A DNA stretch of 64,000 nt from assembly GCA_002835545.1 (NCBI GenBank), contig PIZK01000002.1, forward strand, positions 124,001 to 188,000. The letters run 5' to 3'. Position 1 is the stretch's first letter. Each line of letters opens with the position of its first letter. Position numbers and translations under genes: made by a program. Origin of the DNA: Alteromonadales bacterium alter-6D02 (GTDB lineage Bacteria; Pseudomonadota; Gammaproteobacteria; Enterobacterales; Psychrobiaceae). Shown piece by piece: positions 9,870-19,965 of this stretch. A model generated the notes under the pieces. That model saw nothing but the letters and a program-made list of their open reading frames with translations, was not told the origin of the DNA and did not search any database.

Positions 9870-11027
9870 TTGATCATTTTTAGTTATTTAATAAGAGAAG
9901 CATTAAAATCACAACTCGCAGTGTTGTTCATTTTAATGTCGATATTTCTCAGCCAAAAATTCGTCAGAATTTTAGCCGATGCCGTCGATGGTGATTTGCC
10001 CGGTGCATTAGTTGCTACGTTATTAGCGTTAAACTTACCAAAACTTGCAGGACTTATTCTGCCATTAAGCTTATTTCTGGGTATTTTAATGGCCCATTCT
10101 CGTATGTATGCCGATAGTGAAATGACGGTGATGCACGCGACAGGAATAAGTGAATGGTATGTGACCCGTATCACCTTAGTTCTGGCCTTTATTATGATGG
10201 TCATCGCTGGATTAAATAGCATATGGCTTGGGCCATGGGCTCAAGAAAAAGAATACCAAACCGTTGAAAGTGCACAAGCGGATGCAGGCATATCCACTCT
10301 ATCCCCTGGGCGGTTTCAATACTCTTCTAATAAAAAAGCGGTTATTTACGTTGAGTCCATCAAAGATGGCCAATTAAATAATGTTTTTGTTGCGCAAATG
10401 CCTAATCTCGATGAAATTGATAAAGAAACAGGGGAGATACTGGTAAAAGCGGTGAATGGTAAATCGAGTGTGGTTATTGCTCAGCAAGGTAAAGTATTAG
10501 AAGAAGATAGCGGCTCGCAGCAGTTAGAATTGTCCAGTGGTAAACGTTACCAAGGGCAAGCGGGTGAAGCGCAGTACTCAGCTATTGAGTTTGCTAATTA
10601 TCAAATGCAAATTAAAGAACAAGAAGTTGAACAGCGCCGCCGTAAATTAAGTGCCATTCCTATGATGCAATTAATTGAAGATGGTGACGTTGAGTCAATG
10701 GCCGAAGTGCATTGGCGCTTAGCGATCCCATTAACTATTCCAATGCTTACATTGATTGCAGTGCCTTTGGCACGAGTTAATCCACGCCAAGGCAAGTTTG
10801 CTAAATTGTTTCCAGCGATTATGTTGTTTTTAGGTTATTACGTCATGCTAATGGCTGGGCGTAGTGCGCTTGAAGATGAAGTGATCCCTATGGTATTTGG
10901 CTTATGGTGGATTCATATCAGCGCATTAGTATTAGGGTTAGCGTTATTAATGAAAGAACGTGAATTTGGTGTTGCGGTCCGTGCAAGGCTCAAAAGTAAT
11001 AATAAAAAGCAGGGTAGTCACGCATGA
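9870..11027 (+). CDS. lptF: LPS export ABC transporter permease LptF
   Basis: A 385-residue inner-membrane protein of the YjgP/YjgQ family. The N-terminus (IIFSYLIREALKSQLAVLF) aligns well with E. coli LptF. There are three N-terminal TM helices, a periplasmic beta-jellyroll domain (~130-260) that connects to LptC, then three C-terminal helices. Alignment to E. coli requires a TTG start at 9870; no nearby ATG preserves the N-terminus. With LptG and LptB it extracts LPS from the inner membrane. It is divergent from pepA and overlaps lptG by 4 nt (ATGA), implying translational coupling. Confidence 0.95.
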   Translation: MIIFSYLIREALKSQLAVLFILMSIFLSQKFVRILADAVDGDLPGALVATLLALNLPKLAGLILPLSLFLGILMAHSRMYADSEMTVMHATGISEWYVTRITLVLAFIMMVIAGLNSIWLGPWAQEKEYQTVESAQADAGISTLSPGRFQYSSNKKAVIYVESIKDGQLNNVFVAQMPNLDEIDKETGEILVKAVNGKSSVVIAQQGKVLEEDSGSQQLELSSGKRYQGQAGEAQYSAIEFANYQMQIKEQEVEQRRRKLSAIPMMQLIEDGDVESMAEVHWRLAIPLTIPMLTLIAVPLARVNPRQGKFAKLFPAIMLFLGYYVMLMAGRSALEDEVIPMVFGLWWIHISALVLGLALLMKEREFGVAVRARLKSNNKKQGSHA

Positions 11028-12091
11028 TTAAAATTTTAGATTGGTATGTGGCTAAGGTTATCGCTTCAACAACCGCATTTTGTTTATTGATTTTGGTCGG
11101 CTTAAGCTCAATGCTTAAATTCGTTGAGCAGCTAAAGTCGGTAGGGCAAGGCACCTATTCAATGTTTGATGCCGCTGCTTTTGTTTTTTTGATGGTGCCT
11201 CGTGATATCGAAATGTTCTTTCCCATGGCTGCACTGCTTGGAGCATTAATTGGTCTTGGCATGATGGCGACGAATAGTGAACTGGTTGTTATGCAAGCGG
11301 CGGGAATATCACGATTGCAAGTGATTTTATCGGTAATGAAAACCGCTATTCCATTGATGATTCTTGTAATGATTCTTGGAGAATGGGGCGCACCTTGGGC
11401 TGAGCGAGAAGCGCGTAATCTGAGGACTCAAGAAATCTCTGGTGGTAGTCTAATAAAGAGTGAACAAGGTTTATGGGCAAAAGACGGCTCTAGTTTTGTG
11501 CATGTGAGTAAAGTTATTGAGACGGGACTGCTTAATAAAGTGACCGTTTATCAGTTCGATGATAATAAGAGTCTCAGTAAAGTAACTAAGGCGCAAGTGG
11601 CACGATACCAAGATAAGGTGTGGCAACTTGAAGATGTGAATCAAACCACTTTCTCTGAGCACCGTACACAGGTTTTAAATACCGATAACTTATTGTGGCA
11701 ATCTAGCTTAACTCCAGATAAGTTAGGTGTGGTTACCGTCAAACCTGAGTCACTTTCAATTCAAGGTTTAACAGACTACCTAGCGTATTTAAAAGCTAAT
11801 AAACAAGACACTGGGCGCTATGACTTAGCATTATGGCGCAAGGTCATGCAGCCATTGACCGTTGGCGTAATGATGTTATTAGCGCTATCTTTTGTGTTTG
11901 GTCCACTGCGTAGTGTGAGCATGGGCGCTCGCTTAGTGATGGGCGTGATCACGGGTTTTGCTTTCCACCTAAGTAATTCGGCCTTTGGTCCAATTAGCTT
12001 GGTTTATCAATTGCCACCGATTTTTGGTGCAATCTTTCCTAGTTTACTCTTCTTAGCTATTGCTGCGTATTTCTTAAATAAACGAGCATAA
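11024..12091 (+). CDS. lptG: LPS export ABC transporter permease LptG
   Basis: A 355-residue partner of LptF. The same architecture is visible: N-terminal TM helices, a periplasmic jellyroll region (~130-255), and C-terminal helices including a conserved RSVSMGARLVMG segment. It forms the heterodimeric membrane channel that moves LPS toward the Lpt bridge. The 4-nt overlap with lptF and the following terminator define a two-gene operon. Confidence 0.95.
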   Translation: MIKILDWYVAKVIASTTAFCLLILVGLSSMLKFVEQLKSVGQGTYSMFDAAAFVFLMVPRDIEMFFPMAALLGALIGLGMMATNSELVVMQAAGISRLQVILSVMKTAIPLMILVMILGEWGAPWAEREARNLRTQEISGGSLIKSEQGLWAKDGSSFVHVSKVIETGLLNKVTVYQFDDNKSLSKVTKAQVARYQDKVWQLEDVNQTTFSEHRTQVLNTDNLLWQSSLTPDKLGVVTVKPESLSIQGLTDYLAYLKANKQDTGRYDLALWRKVMQPLTVGVMMLLALSFVFGPLRSVSMGARLVMGVITGFAFHLSNSAFGPISLVYQLPPIFGAIFPSLLFLAIAAYFLNKRA

Positions 12092-12108
12092 ACCGAGACA
12101 ACTCTGTT

Positions 12109-12137
12109 GCCCTGAAAGTGTATTCTTCAGGGCTTTT
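12109..12137 (+). terminator. Terminator of the lptFG operon
   Basis: 8-bp stem GCCCTGAA / TTCAGGGC with an 8-9 nt loop, followed by TTTTA, 18 nt after the lptG stop. Confidence 0.75.
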
Positions 12138-12211
12138 ACCACTTAGCTACTTCGACGGGATATCATCATTTTAAAAGTGTTTTATTGAGCAGTTATTACT
12201 TAATACACTGA

Positions 12212-12801
12212 CTAAATCTTTTGGTATTCAAACACCTTAATCACTTTTTTAACCCCTGATACATTACGTGCAATCTCAGCGGCTTTGTTACCTTCGGCTT
12301 GTGAAACCAGTCCAAGTAAGAAGACTTCACCATATTCGGTAATGACTTTTACTTGGCTTGAAGCAAGCTCAGTATCAGCTGTCATGGCAACTTTAATTTT
12401 CGAGGTTAACCAGCTATCTTTAGTGCGTGTCTTTAACTGGATTGGATTACCAATACGAATCTGATTATGGATCTTGGTCACATTAGGCACAGTGCGTAAC
12501 AGGGTGATTACACGGTTACGTAACATTTCGTTGGGTGCTTGACCGACAACCAGCATCATTCGATTGTAACTGATCACATTGATGTGGCTGTGTTCACTAA
12601 TACCTTTATCATCACTCAGTAAGCTTGATGCTTTTAATTCAATTGATTCATCTTCTAGTTGTGATGCCGCAGTACGGCGATCATTAGCGACAGTGGCAAT
12701 TCCTACTGCGCCGAGTACTACACCTGTTACACAACCCTGTAATGAGAGAAATACTGCTAATAACGCAGCTAATTTTATCGGCTTAGCGTTAAACAACATC
12801 A

Positions 12802-12802
<1 letters not shown>
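12212..12802 (-). CDS. dolP: Outer-membrane BON-domain lipoprotein DolP
   Basis: A 196-residue lipoprotein with a signal peptide and lipobox LQGC near residue 24. Two BON domains (~50-115 and ~125-195) follow, the second ending in SGVKKVIKVFEY. DolP (formerly YraP) is an outer-membrane lipoprotein that binds anionic phospholipid at division sites and supports envelope integrity and BAM function. Its start codon overlaps the diaA stop by one base (TAATG), so translation is coupled. It is last in lpoA-yraN-diaA-dolP, the order found in E. coli. Confidence 0.92.
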
Positions 12803-13413
<611 letters not shown>

Positions 13414-13770
13414 TTAATTTGGGAAAGCATTCTTAACCCATTGAAACTGATAAGGCTCAATTGAACCTGTAATGGCAACAACGTCAAAGCGACAAGCTTG
13501 TTGCTCAAAATTAATATGTTTACTCTGGCAATAAACCATTGCCGTTTTTATGATGCGTCGCTGTTTTGCTGGCGTGACAGCGGAAATAGCTCCACCAAAG
13601 TCATTATTAGCTCGTTGCTTCACTTCGATAAACACTAAGCTATTATTATCTTTCATTATGAGATCGATTTCACCGACTCGACAGTTAAAATTATCACAAA
13701 TTGGCGATAACCCACGGTTTTTTAGATATGACTTAGCAATTTCTTCGTACTGTTGACCTTGTTTGCGCAT
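13414..13770 (-). CDS. yraN: YraN family (UPF0102) predicted endonuclease-like protein
   Basis: A 118-residue protein with a PD-(D/E)xK nuclease-like core: GEIDLIMKDNNSLVFIEVKQR (key D, E and K). It opens with QGQQYEEIAKSYLKNRG, the helix typical of the family. The biochemical role in bacteria is not firmly established. It sits 60 nt after lpoA and before diaA in the conserved order. Confidence 0.93.
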   Translation of the reverse strand: MRKQGQQYEEIAKSYLKNRGLSPICDNFNCRVGEIDLIMKDNNSLVFIEVKQRANNDFGGAISAVTPAKQRRIIKTAMVYCQSKHINFEQQACRFDVVAITGSIEPYQFQWVKNAFPN

Positions 13771-13830
13771 CTTTCCAACATCCTTGTTGTGTACAATGAT
13801 ACTTTGTTTGCTATTTTAGCAGATGTTTAT

Positions 13831-15672
13831 TTATTTTTTCTTTAATAGCTTGCCACGCTGATATTGCGCCCACGCGACTTCTCGGGTTATCTCGCCTTGT
13901 GGTGTTAGACGTAACTGTCCACTAAAACCGTCTAACGCGTAATCGGGGAAGTACTCCATTTGTGCCAGCATACCGATCAAACTATAGGCATCATGTCCCA
14001 TGGCAAATAAACGCATTTGGCTTTGACTGATCTCTGGCCAAAGCTTTTTAATGTATTGTGGCGAAATAGCGGTTGGCTGTTGTAACAGCCAAGGGATTTC
14101 ACTGACCGTTAAGTTATTTAAATGATTCAGCCCTTGTGGACTATTAAGGTGGTTATTACCACTTGAGCCAATATACACTGGAACTTGTGGCGCAAAAGCA
14201 CTAACGGTTACTTCAATAGAAGGCATTAGCATGCTGGTTTGATTTGGGTTGGCGACCAGGTAAATTGCATCGATATCGCGTCTTGAGCGAGTTTCACTTT
14301 CCATTTTTGAGCCGACCAGCATACGCATATGATTGATACGTGCTTGAGACTTATTGGTTTCAAACATCTTTTCAATGGTTAACTTGAGGGTTTTATCATC
14401 TTCAAAGAAGAACGCTTCAACGGGTTTGATATCGAGACTTTCTTTATTTAAGGCAAGCCATGTGTCATTAAATAATGCGGCTAAGCGTTTGCCTTGCGCG
14501 GTATTTGGCGCAACAACAACCGGATGTTTTTTTCCCTGATTGAAGATGTATTCACTGCCTTGAATGGTTTCACTATCTTTATCTAATGAATAAAAATATT
14601 GTTGTGGTTGGCGCTGGTTATCACTGGTCTGATTAAGAAATAGCGTTGGCACCATTGTGAGCTGCTGTTTTACTGTCTCAACATTTTTCTTCAGCAAGGG
14701 GCCAATAATAAACTCTGCTCCTTGGTTGATCGCTTGTTCGTGTGCTGCTTGTGCACCTAATTCAATCGTATCAAGGACAATGAGTTCTTGTTCATTATTG
14801 TGTGCCATCAAGTTACTCACCAAGCCGTTTTGTACCGCTTGACCCAAGTGAGCATAACGGCCCGATAGTGGTAGTAATAATGCTACTTTTTGTGGTTTAA
14901 ACTCTGATACGCTTACTGCTGTCACTAGGCGCTGTGGTAATTGATTTTTCGCCATATGATTTGGGTAATCAATAGCCCACTGAGTTAACCCTTTTCTTAA
15001 TGCTTGTGGCGAATGGGTTGATTGATGGCTTAAGGTGGCTAAGGCAATCCAGCCCTGAAATTGCTTGTTATCATCACTGGTTGTAATTAACTTTTCTGTG
15101 GGCACCTGAGAGAGGTATTGCCAAATATGTTGTTGTAACTGCTGCTGCGTTTGCTGATCTTGGGCGTAAGTATATGCAGTGAGTAACGTTTTAGTTGCAT
15201 CAAGGTGTTGGGTTAAACGATGTTCAATAAGCGCTTGCTGTCGGTAGATAGCAATAAATTGTTGCGATGCTACTTGCCATTGTGGATTGATATTAATTGC
15301 TGACAGTGCTTGATTGGCTTTATTTTGTTCTAATAAAGACATGCTATAAAGAAGCTGGAACTCTAAGGTGTGCTGATCATTAACCATGGTTTGGCTAAAT
15401 AGCTGGGCTTCAATTGATGAGATTAAGTCAGGTTGCTTGTCTTGTAATGCGGCACGGTAAGCTTGTAATTGATAAGTTTGCTTTAAATTACCAATCGCTT
15501 GTTCTGCGAGTGCTAAATAGTGGCTTGCTGCTTTATCTACTTGGCCTAATTGAACTTGGGCTACTTCAGTTTTTTGTACTGGTGGTGTTGAACCACAACC
15601 AATTAACCCTGTCGCTAAAACACCCAAAAGTGATAGTTGTTTTAGCTCTTTAGTAAACGAAAGTTTAAACAC
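13831..15672 (-). CDS. lpoA: Outer-membrane lipoprotein activator of PBP1a, LpoA
   Basis: A lipoprotein of about 613 residues with an N-terminal TPR-like helical half and a C-terminal periplasmic-binding-protein-like half (begins near VALLLPLSGRYAHLGQAVQNG). LpoA reaches from the outer membrane through peptidoglycan to activate PBP1a. Start choice: the frame is open to a TTG at 15714, but the GTG at 15672 gives a 25-residue signal peptide before the lipobox GLIGC, has GAG about 9 nt upstream, and leaves room for the divergent rsmI promoter. No in-frame ATG exists before the lipobox. It is the first gene of lpoA-yraN-diaA-dolP. Confidence 0.93.
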   Translation of the reverse strand: MFKLSFTKELKQLSLLGVLATGLIGCGSTPPVQKTEVAQVQLGQVDKAASHYLALAEQAIGNLKQTYQLQAYRAALQDKQPDLISSIEAQLFSQTMVNDQHTLEFQLLYSMSLLEQNKANQALSAININPQWQVASQQFIAIYRQQALIEHRLTQHLDATKTLLTAYTYAQDQQTQQQLQQHIWQYLSQVPTEKLITTSDDNKQFQGWIALATLSHQSTHSPQALRKGLTQWAIDYPNHMAKNQLPQRLVTAVSVSEFKPQKVALLLPLSGRYAHLGQAVQNGLVSNLMAHNNEQELIVLDTIELGAQAAHEQAINQGAEFIIGPLLKKNVETVKQQLTMVPTLFLNQTSDNQRQPQQYFYSLDKDSETIQGSEYIFNQGKKHPVVVAPNTAQGKRLAALFNDTWLALNKESLDIKPVEAFFFEDDKTLKLTIEKMFETNKSQARINHMRMLVGSKMESETRSRRDIDAIYLVANPNQTSMLMPSIEVTVSAFAPQVPVYIGSSGNNHLNSPQGLNHLNNLTVSEIPWLLQQPTAISPQYIKKLWPEISQSQMRLFAMGHDAYSLIGMLAQMEYFPDYALDGFSGQLRLTPQGEITREVAWAQYQRGKLLKKK

Positions 15673-15759
15673 AATATTTGTCTCTGTTACAATAGTCGGT
15701 TTAGTGTATAACAATCTGTGCTCAAAAGTTAAATCGAGCGGTGATTATTGAGGAAGTTC

Positions 15760-16602
15760 ATGGAATTATCTCCAGCAAAACTATATATCGTCCCAACTCC
15801 CATTGGCAACTTAGCTGATATTACACTGCGCGCCTTAACCGTTCTCGAACAGGTCGATATTATTTGCGCAGAAGATACACGACATACGGGTAAACTGCTA
15901 AGCCATTATAATATTAAAACACGAACCATGTCAGTGCATGACCATAATGAACGTCAGCGTGTTGATTCTTTAGTCGAAAAGCTAGCGCAAGGTCAGTCGA
16001 TAGCTCTTGTCTCAGATGCGGGGACGCCGTTGATTAGTGATCCTGGTTATCATCTTGTGAATGGCATTCGTGCTGCAGGTTATGATGTGGTTCCACTACC
16101 AGGGGCTTGTGCGGCGATCACTGCATTAAGTGCCGCAGGGGTTGCTACGGATCGTTTTTGTTTTGAGGGCTTTTTACCTGCCAAGTCAGCGGGACGAATC
16201 AGCCAATTAACAGCATTGCAAAGTGAAACTAGAACCATGGTGTTTTATGAATCACCGCGCCGTATTTGTGACACTATCAATGAAATGCGCGATGTCTTCG
16301 GTGAAGAACGCCATATCGTATTAGCGCGAGAGTTAACCAAAACTTTTGAAACTATTCATGGTGCCCCAGCGAGTGACTTGCTTGAGTGGCTCAATAGTGA
16401 TGAAAATAATCGTCGTGGTGAAATGGTTGTGATGGTGTCAGGCTATAAAGAAGACAGCGAGCAAATTGCACCAGAAGTCATCGATGCACTTAAACTATTG
16501 GCGACAGAGCTACCACTGAAAAAAGCAGCAGCGTTAGTGGCAAAGCTTTATAACCAGAAAAAGAATGCTTTGTATAAGTACGGATTGAGTATTGACCTGT
16601 AA
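15760..16602 (+). CDS. rsmI: 16S rRNA 2'-O-ribose C1402 methyltransferase RsmI
   Basis: A 280-residue SAM-dependent methyltransferase of the tetrapyrrole methylase fold. Visible motifs are [18 protein letters not shown] at the N-terminus, [22 protein letters not shown], and a C-terminal [19 protein letters not shown]. It 2'-O-methylates C1402 of 16S rRNA in the decoding centre. The ATG at 15760 is preferred over an in-frame TTG 12 nt upstream, because GAGG sits 6-7 nt before it. It is divergent from lpoA across under 100 bp. Confidence 0.96.
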   Translation: MELSPAKLYIVPTPIGNLADITLRALTVLEQVDIICAEDTRHTGKLLSHYNIKTRTMSVHDHNERQRVDSLVEKLAQGQSIALVSDAGTPLISDPGYHLVNGIRAAGYDVVPLPGACAAITALSAAGVATDRFCFEGFLPAKSAGRISQLTALQSETRTMVFYESPRRICDTINEMRDVFGEERHIVLARELTKTFETIHGAPASDLLEWLNSDENNRRGEMVVMVSGYKEDSEQIAPEVIDALKLLATELPLKKAAALVAKLYNQKKNALYKYGLSIDL

Positions 16603-16618
16603 ACGTCTTGTTATTCAT

Positions 16619-16643
16619 CGCAGTTAAGCTGGGCTTAACTGCG
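16619..16643. repeat. Perfect inverted repeat at convergent gene ends
   Basis: 11-bp arms CGCAGTTAAGC / GCTTAACTGCG with a 3-nt loop, overlapping the stop codon of the minus-strand gene and following rsmI. There is no T-run on either side. It could end transcription weakly on both strands or protect 3' ends. Confidence 0.6.
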
Positions 16644-16968
16644 CATCGAATAAGTTTTTAAAAATACCTGCGTAATCAGTTAAAAATGCTTGTTGGCTTG
16701 GTGTCGTTTGCTGCTCGATATGCATCCCTAGCACTTCTGATAAGTCGTCAAAAGCTGTATCAAATTCGGCTACAATATATATCTTTTCTTGTGGCAATAA
16801 CTCTGGGTGCTGTTTAAACAACAATGCCATCTGTTCAACCATTTGATAGCGAATGAACATTTTTACTGTTGTCGCATGCTTTTCTTGTTGCTCAGCCGGG
16901 TTGAATATTGATAAGTGTTCAGTTAAATATTCAATGAGTGACTGATATCCATCGCTTTGAATAACCAT
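16624..16968 (-). CDS. Small conserved protein, DUF3802-like
   Basis: A 114-residue soluble, acidic protein, predicted largely helical, with no signal peptide or TM segment. Its opening (SDGYQSLIEYLTEHLSIF) resembles, as I recall it, the DUF3802 family found in Vibrio, Shewanella and relatives, whose function is unknown. That assignment is from memory and moderate. The gene stands alone between rsmI (convergent) and rnpB (divergent), and its 3' end lies within a perfect inverted repeat. Confidence 0.65.
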   Translation of the reverse strand: MVIQSDGYQSLIEYLTEHLSIFNPAEQQEKHATTVKMFIRYQMVEQMALLFKQHPELLPQEKIYIVAEFDTAFDDLSEVLGMHIEQQTTPSQQAFLTDYAGIFKNLFDAQLSPA

Positions 16969-17040
16969 CTAAATACCTCGTTGTGTGCTCAAAGTCAGTA
17001 TCTAATAAAAAAATTAATCAAACAAGCCCTATCAATGCTA

Positions 17041-17067
17041 TTGTTCTATAGATAATTCGGATATAAT
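17041..17067 (+). promoter_or_regulatory. Sigma-70 promoter of rnpB
   Basis: A perfect -10 TATAAT at 17062-17067 lies 7 nt before the first paired base of the RNase P RNA. A TTGTTC -35-like element at 17041-17046 gives a short 15-nt spacer. GC-rich sequence follows the -10, as at stable-RNA promoters. Confidence 0.65.
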
Positions 17068-17074
17068 CCGCGCC

Positions 17075-17450
<376 letters not shown>

Positions 17451-17453
17451 CTC

Positions 17454-17852
17454 ATTTTTAGGATTGGGGAACAAGAACTTAGCGATGCTTCAAAGCGAGG
17501 TGTCCATCAATGTTCCACAAGCTGTTACACACACAAAATACTCAAGTATTTCATAAGCTGCCTTCATATCTCGAACAGCGAGGCAGTGTGTATTGCTTTC
17601 GATATCGATTACCTATCCCAATTTCTCGAATTATTAATTCAACAGAGGCTCCTCACGCAGGTAATTTCAGTCAGTGTATTATCGCTTTCATTCTTTTTTT
17701 GATTTTATTACGTGTTTTTTTATGAAATACGTGTCTTATTTTTATTCTTTGTTTAATCAAAATGTCACTTGAACCAATCACATTTTAATGTTCGAAGTGA
17801 TTACCTTAAATTAGTCCGTGACTAAAATAAAAGAAATTGAATAGGCTTAGAA
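17454..17852. other. ~400-bp region without a supported gene
   Basis: AT-rich spacer between rnpB and a small lipoprotein gene. It holds a T-rich stretch right after rnpB, a small palindrome AAATACT-CA-AGTATTT near 17540, and a poly-T run near 17694. Short open frames start inside rnpB and have no ribosome-binding site or protein-like composition. I see no convincing gene, tRNA or repeat family. The promoter for the following lipoprotein should lie near its 3' end. Confidence 0.5.
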
Positions 17853-18167
17853 ATGAAAACGAATCTTATATTATGCACTGCATTTGCGGCATCAATCTTA
17901 TCTGGCTGTGTAACGACTGGCTCTGACAGTAACGTCGATCTGACCAATATTAACTTTAATGAGTTAACCTGTGAGCAAATCAGCCAAACATTCAAAGACT
18001 ATAAAGCCAATGTGGATTCTGGTGACGCATTAACAGGATTACTTTCAATCGCTAGTACAGATGCGAGCGCTGCGGCAAATAAAGCCAAGTCAGCAGCAAT
18101 GAACGTTTACCATCAAGCGAAGAAAACGGCTGCACCAGCGATTAAAGCGAAAGGGTGTAGGATTTAA
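17853..18167 (+). CDS. Small lipoprotein of unknown function
   Basis: A 104-residue lipoprotein with a signal peptide and lipobox ILSGC (Cys near residue 19). The mature part is small, Ala/Lys-rich and mostly helical, with one internal cysteine (LTCEQI) and one near the C-terminus (AKGCRI) that could form a disulfide. No enzyme motif is visible. It follows the long spacer after rnpB and has its own terminator. I do not recognise a named family. It may be linked to the downstream sigma-factor/kinase locus only by position. Confidence 0.7.
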   Translation: MKTNLILCTAFAASILSGCVTTGSDSNVDLTNINFNELTCEQISQTFKDYKANVDSGDALTGLLSIASTDASAAANKAKSAAMNVYHQAKKTAAPAIKAKGCRI

Positions 18168-18223
18168 TTCCGCTATTTGTTTCAGTAACAATAGTTGTTT
18201 GGTATCTCTATGTTGATGCCTTT

Positions 18224-18253
18224 AAAGCCAGTGAGTTCGCCGCTGGCTTTTTT
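18224..18253 (+). terminator. Rho-independent terminator after the small lipoprotein gene
   Basis: 8-bp stem AAAGCCAG / CTGGCTTT with an 11-nt loop running directly into TTTTTT. Confidence 0.85.
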
Positions 18254-18382
18254 ATCCCTTGAACTTTTCGATGAGGCTGTCTGCTTCGAATTATTCTCAT
18301 TGTAGAAACCTCATCACTCTCAAGCCAGTTAATTAGTTAATTAATATTTTAAACACTTAGTTAACACATTAAGGAAAATAAG

Positions 18383-19834
18383 ATGATACTCAATGATTTT
18401 TCTAAGGTCTTTGTCGGCATTATTGTGCTTTTATCTGTCTCTACAGGGGCTTTTTCTGCAAACCATGACATTGTGTTAAAAAAGGAGCACGGAGCTTTAT
18501 CACCACTGTGGCTTAAAAAGAATGACAACAAAGTGAACCGTAAAGTTTATGAAGTAAATCACTCTTCTATCCCCGCATTAAAAGCATATATAAAAGAAAC
18601 TAATGAGCTTTTTAAGCTTAAAAAAATTGATTTTGATACGATTCGTGCACTAAACCCTGAACTACTGTCACTCGCATATAATGGTACTGAGGCTGGCGAT
18701 GTTAAAGCGCAATATAATCACCTTATACGCTCTGTGCAGCAAGTTATCGATGACAAAATCGCGAGAAAGCATCAAGCAATACGTGAGAGAGAACTTCTTA
18801 GTCAAAATTATGAAGCGCAATTAATTACCCTAGCTAATAATCAACGAGATTATCGCGCTATGGTGCAAGGAGTATATGATTTAAAAGAGCAAATAATTAC
18901 TAAGCAGGCCCTTAGTAAGGAAGCCGTCAAGGAGCATTCTTCGCAGTTATCGAAGGCACTTAATCAGCATTCGGCATTAAATCGAGTTCTACAAGATAAT
19001 CATTTTGAGCGCCCTAAAATGCGCGCTGGCGCTTGTAAACAAAATATTGTCACTAAGCCTCGCAGACTTGAAGTTGCTTATACCGTGCAAAACTTTTGTT
19101 TCAGTAGCAAAATTAGTGTTGTCAAAGACTCGGCAGAAGCTTTAGCGGGCGACTCCAAAGTGATGTCAGCGATAAAAAACAAATTAATGGCGATAGGGTT
19201 AGAGAAAATTAGACAAGGAAACACCTTTAACAAGCCACAAGGGCAACCGGGGTATACTCAGGAGATCAAAGGGTTCTCTCATGGTGGAATCGAATCGGTA
19301 AAAAAAGCCGCTAAAGAAAAGTACGGGCATAGTGAACGTGGTTTTGGGTTTGCCATCAAAAAAGTTGAGAAAAAATTAGCGTCAAATAATTATCAAATTA
19401 CTTACCAGAAACAAAGGGTGAATGTTATTCCTAAAAAGGAGCTCATTCATTCGACAGGAATGAAAGCTTTAAAGCCATTGTCTAATGAATTGGACCGATT
19501 AATCTCAAAATATTTTGCTGCATCATTTGTTAACGCCATTAATGAATCGGTTAATGAGTTTATTACAGATCATGCGCTAATTGAGTTAGAAGAGTCTGAG
19601 AACATTTATTTAGTCAGAGACAGTTATGAAACTGATACTCAAATTGAAGTCGAATACTACCTTGTGAATCCTAAGGTTTTGCTAGAAAACCCTGCGATAA
19701 AAAAACACTTTGACGGTAAAAAAATACCTGTAACCGCTGCTGCGAAGGTCGGTAGTTTAGTCTTATGGCGGGGCAGAGATGTGAATCACTCTAGAATAGC
19801 CAGGCGTTTAGTCGATATTCTTTCTACAAAGTAA
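18383..19834 (+). CDS. Secreted protein of unknown function
   Basis: A 483-residue protein with a signal peptide (hydrophobic residues ~8-25, cleavage likely after AFSA). I do not recognise it. The first half (~40-200) is helical and charged and could form a coiled coil (RKHQAIRERELLSQNYEAQL). The second half carries two cysteines (GACKQN, NFCFSS) and a mixed alpha/beta region that includes KGFSHGGIESVKKAAKEKYG. The C-terminus has a beta-rich segment ending in VGSLVLWRGRDVNHSR. It precedes the sigma-factor gene by 131 nt, and that gene has its own promoter-like sequence. A link to the sigma/kinase pair is possible but unproven. Confidence 0.6.
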   Translation: MILNDFSKVFVGIIVLLSVSTGAFSANHDIVLKKEHGALSPLWLKKNDNKVNRKVYEVNHSSIPALKAYIKETNELFKLKKIDFDTIRALNPELLSLAYNGTEAGDVKAQYNHLIRSVQQVIDDKIARKHQAIRERELLSQNYEAQLITLANNQRDYRAMVQGVYDLKEQIITKQALSKEAVKEHSSQLSKALNQHSALNRVLQDNHFERPKMRAGACKQNIVTKPRRLEVAYTVQNFCFSSKISVVKDSAEALAGDSKVMSAIKNKLMAIGLEKIRQGNTFNKPQGQPGYTQEIKGFSHGGIESVKKAAKEKYGHSERGFGFAIKKVEKKLASNNYQITYQKQRVNVIPKKELIHSTGMKALKPLSNELDRLISKYFAASFVNAINESVNEFITDHALIELEESENIYLVRDSYETDTQIEVEYYLVNPKVLLENPAIKKHFDGKKIPVTAAAKVGSLVLWRGRDVNHSRIARRLVDILSTK

Positions 19835-19844
19835 CAATAACTTA

Positions 19845-19873
19845 AGCAATCGTTCTCATGAAGAGCGATTGCT
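19845..19873 (+). repeat. Hairpin between the secreted-protein gene and the sigma-factor gene
   Basis: 8-bp arms AGCAATCG / CGATTGCT with an internal CTC/GAG extension. It lies 10 nt after the stop codon of the upstream gene. It has no U-tract, so it is a weak terminator candidate at best. Confidence 0.45.
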
Positions 19874-19903
19874 ATATAAGTCGTCATAAATGATTACCTG
19901 ACG

Positions 19904-19931
19904 TTGAGGTGTAATTCATTATCTGTATAAT
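19904..19931 (+). promoter_or_regulatory. Candidate sigma-70 promoter for the ECF sigma factor gene
   Basis: TTGAGG (19904-19909), a 16-nt spacer, then a perfect TATAAT (19926-19931), 34 nt before the ATG. This suggests the sigma-kinase pair can be transcribed by housekeeping sigma rather than only by autoregulation. Confidence 0.55.
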
Positions 19932-19965
19932 CGTTTTTTTATATAGACGGTCATTAAAGTAGACT

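Noticed and set aside
18383-19834. Unknown secreted protein as an anti-sigma factor for the adjacent ECF sigma
   Set aside because: It has a cleavable signal peptide and no cytoplasmic N-terminal zinc-finger or ASD-type segment, so it cannot hold the sigma factor directly.
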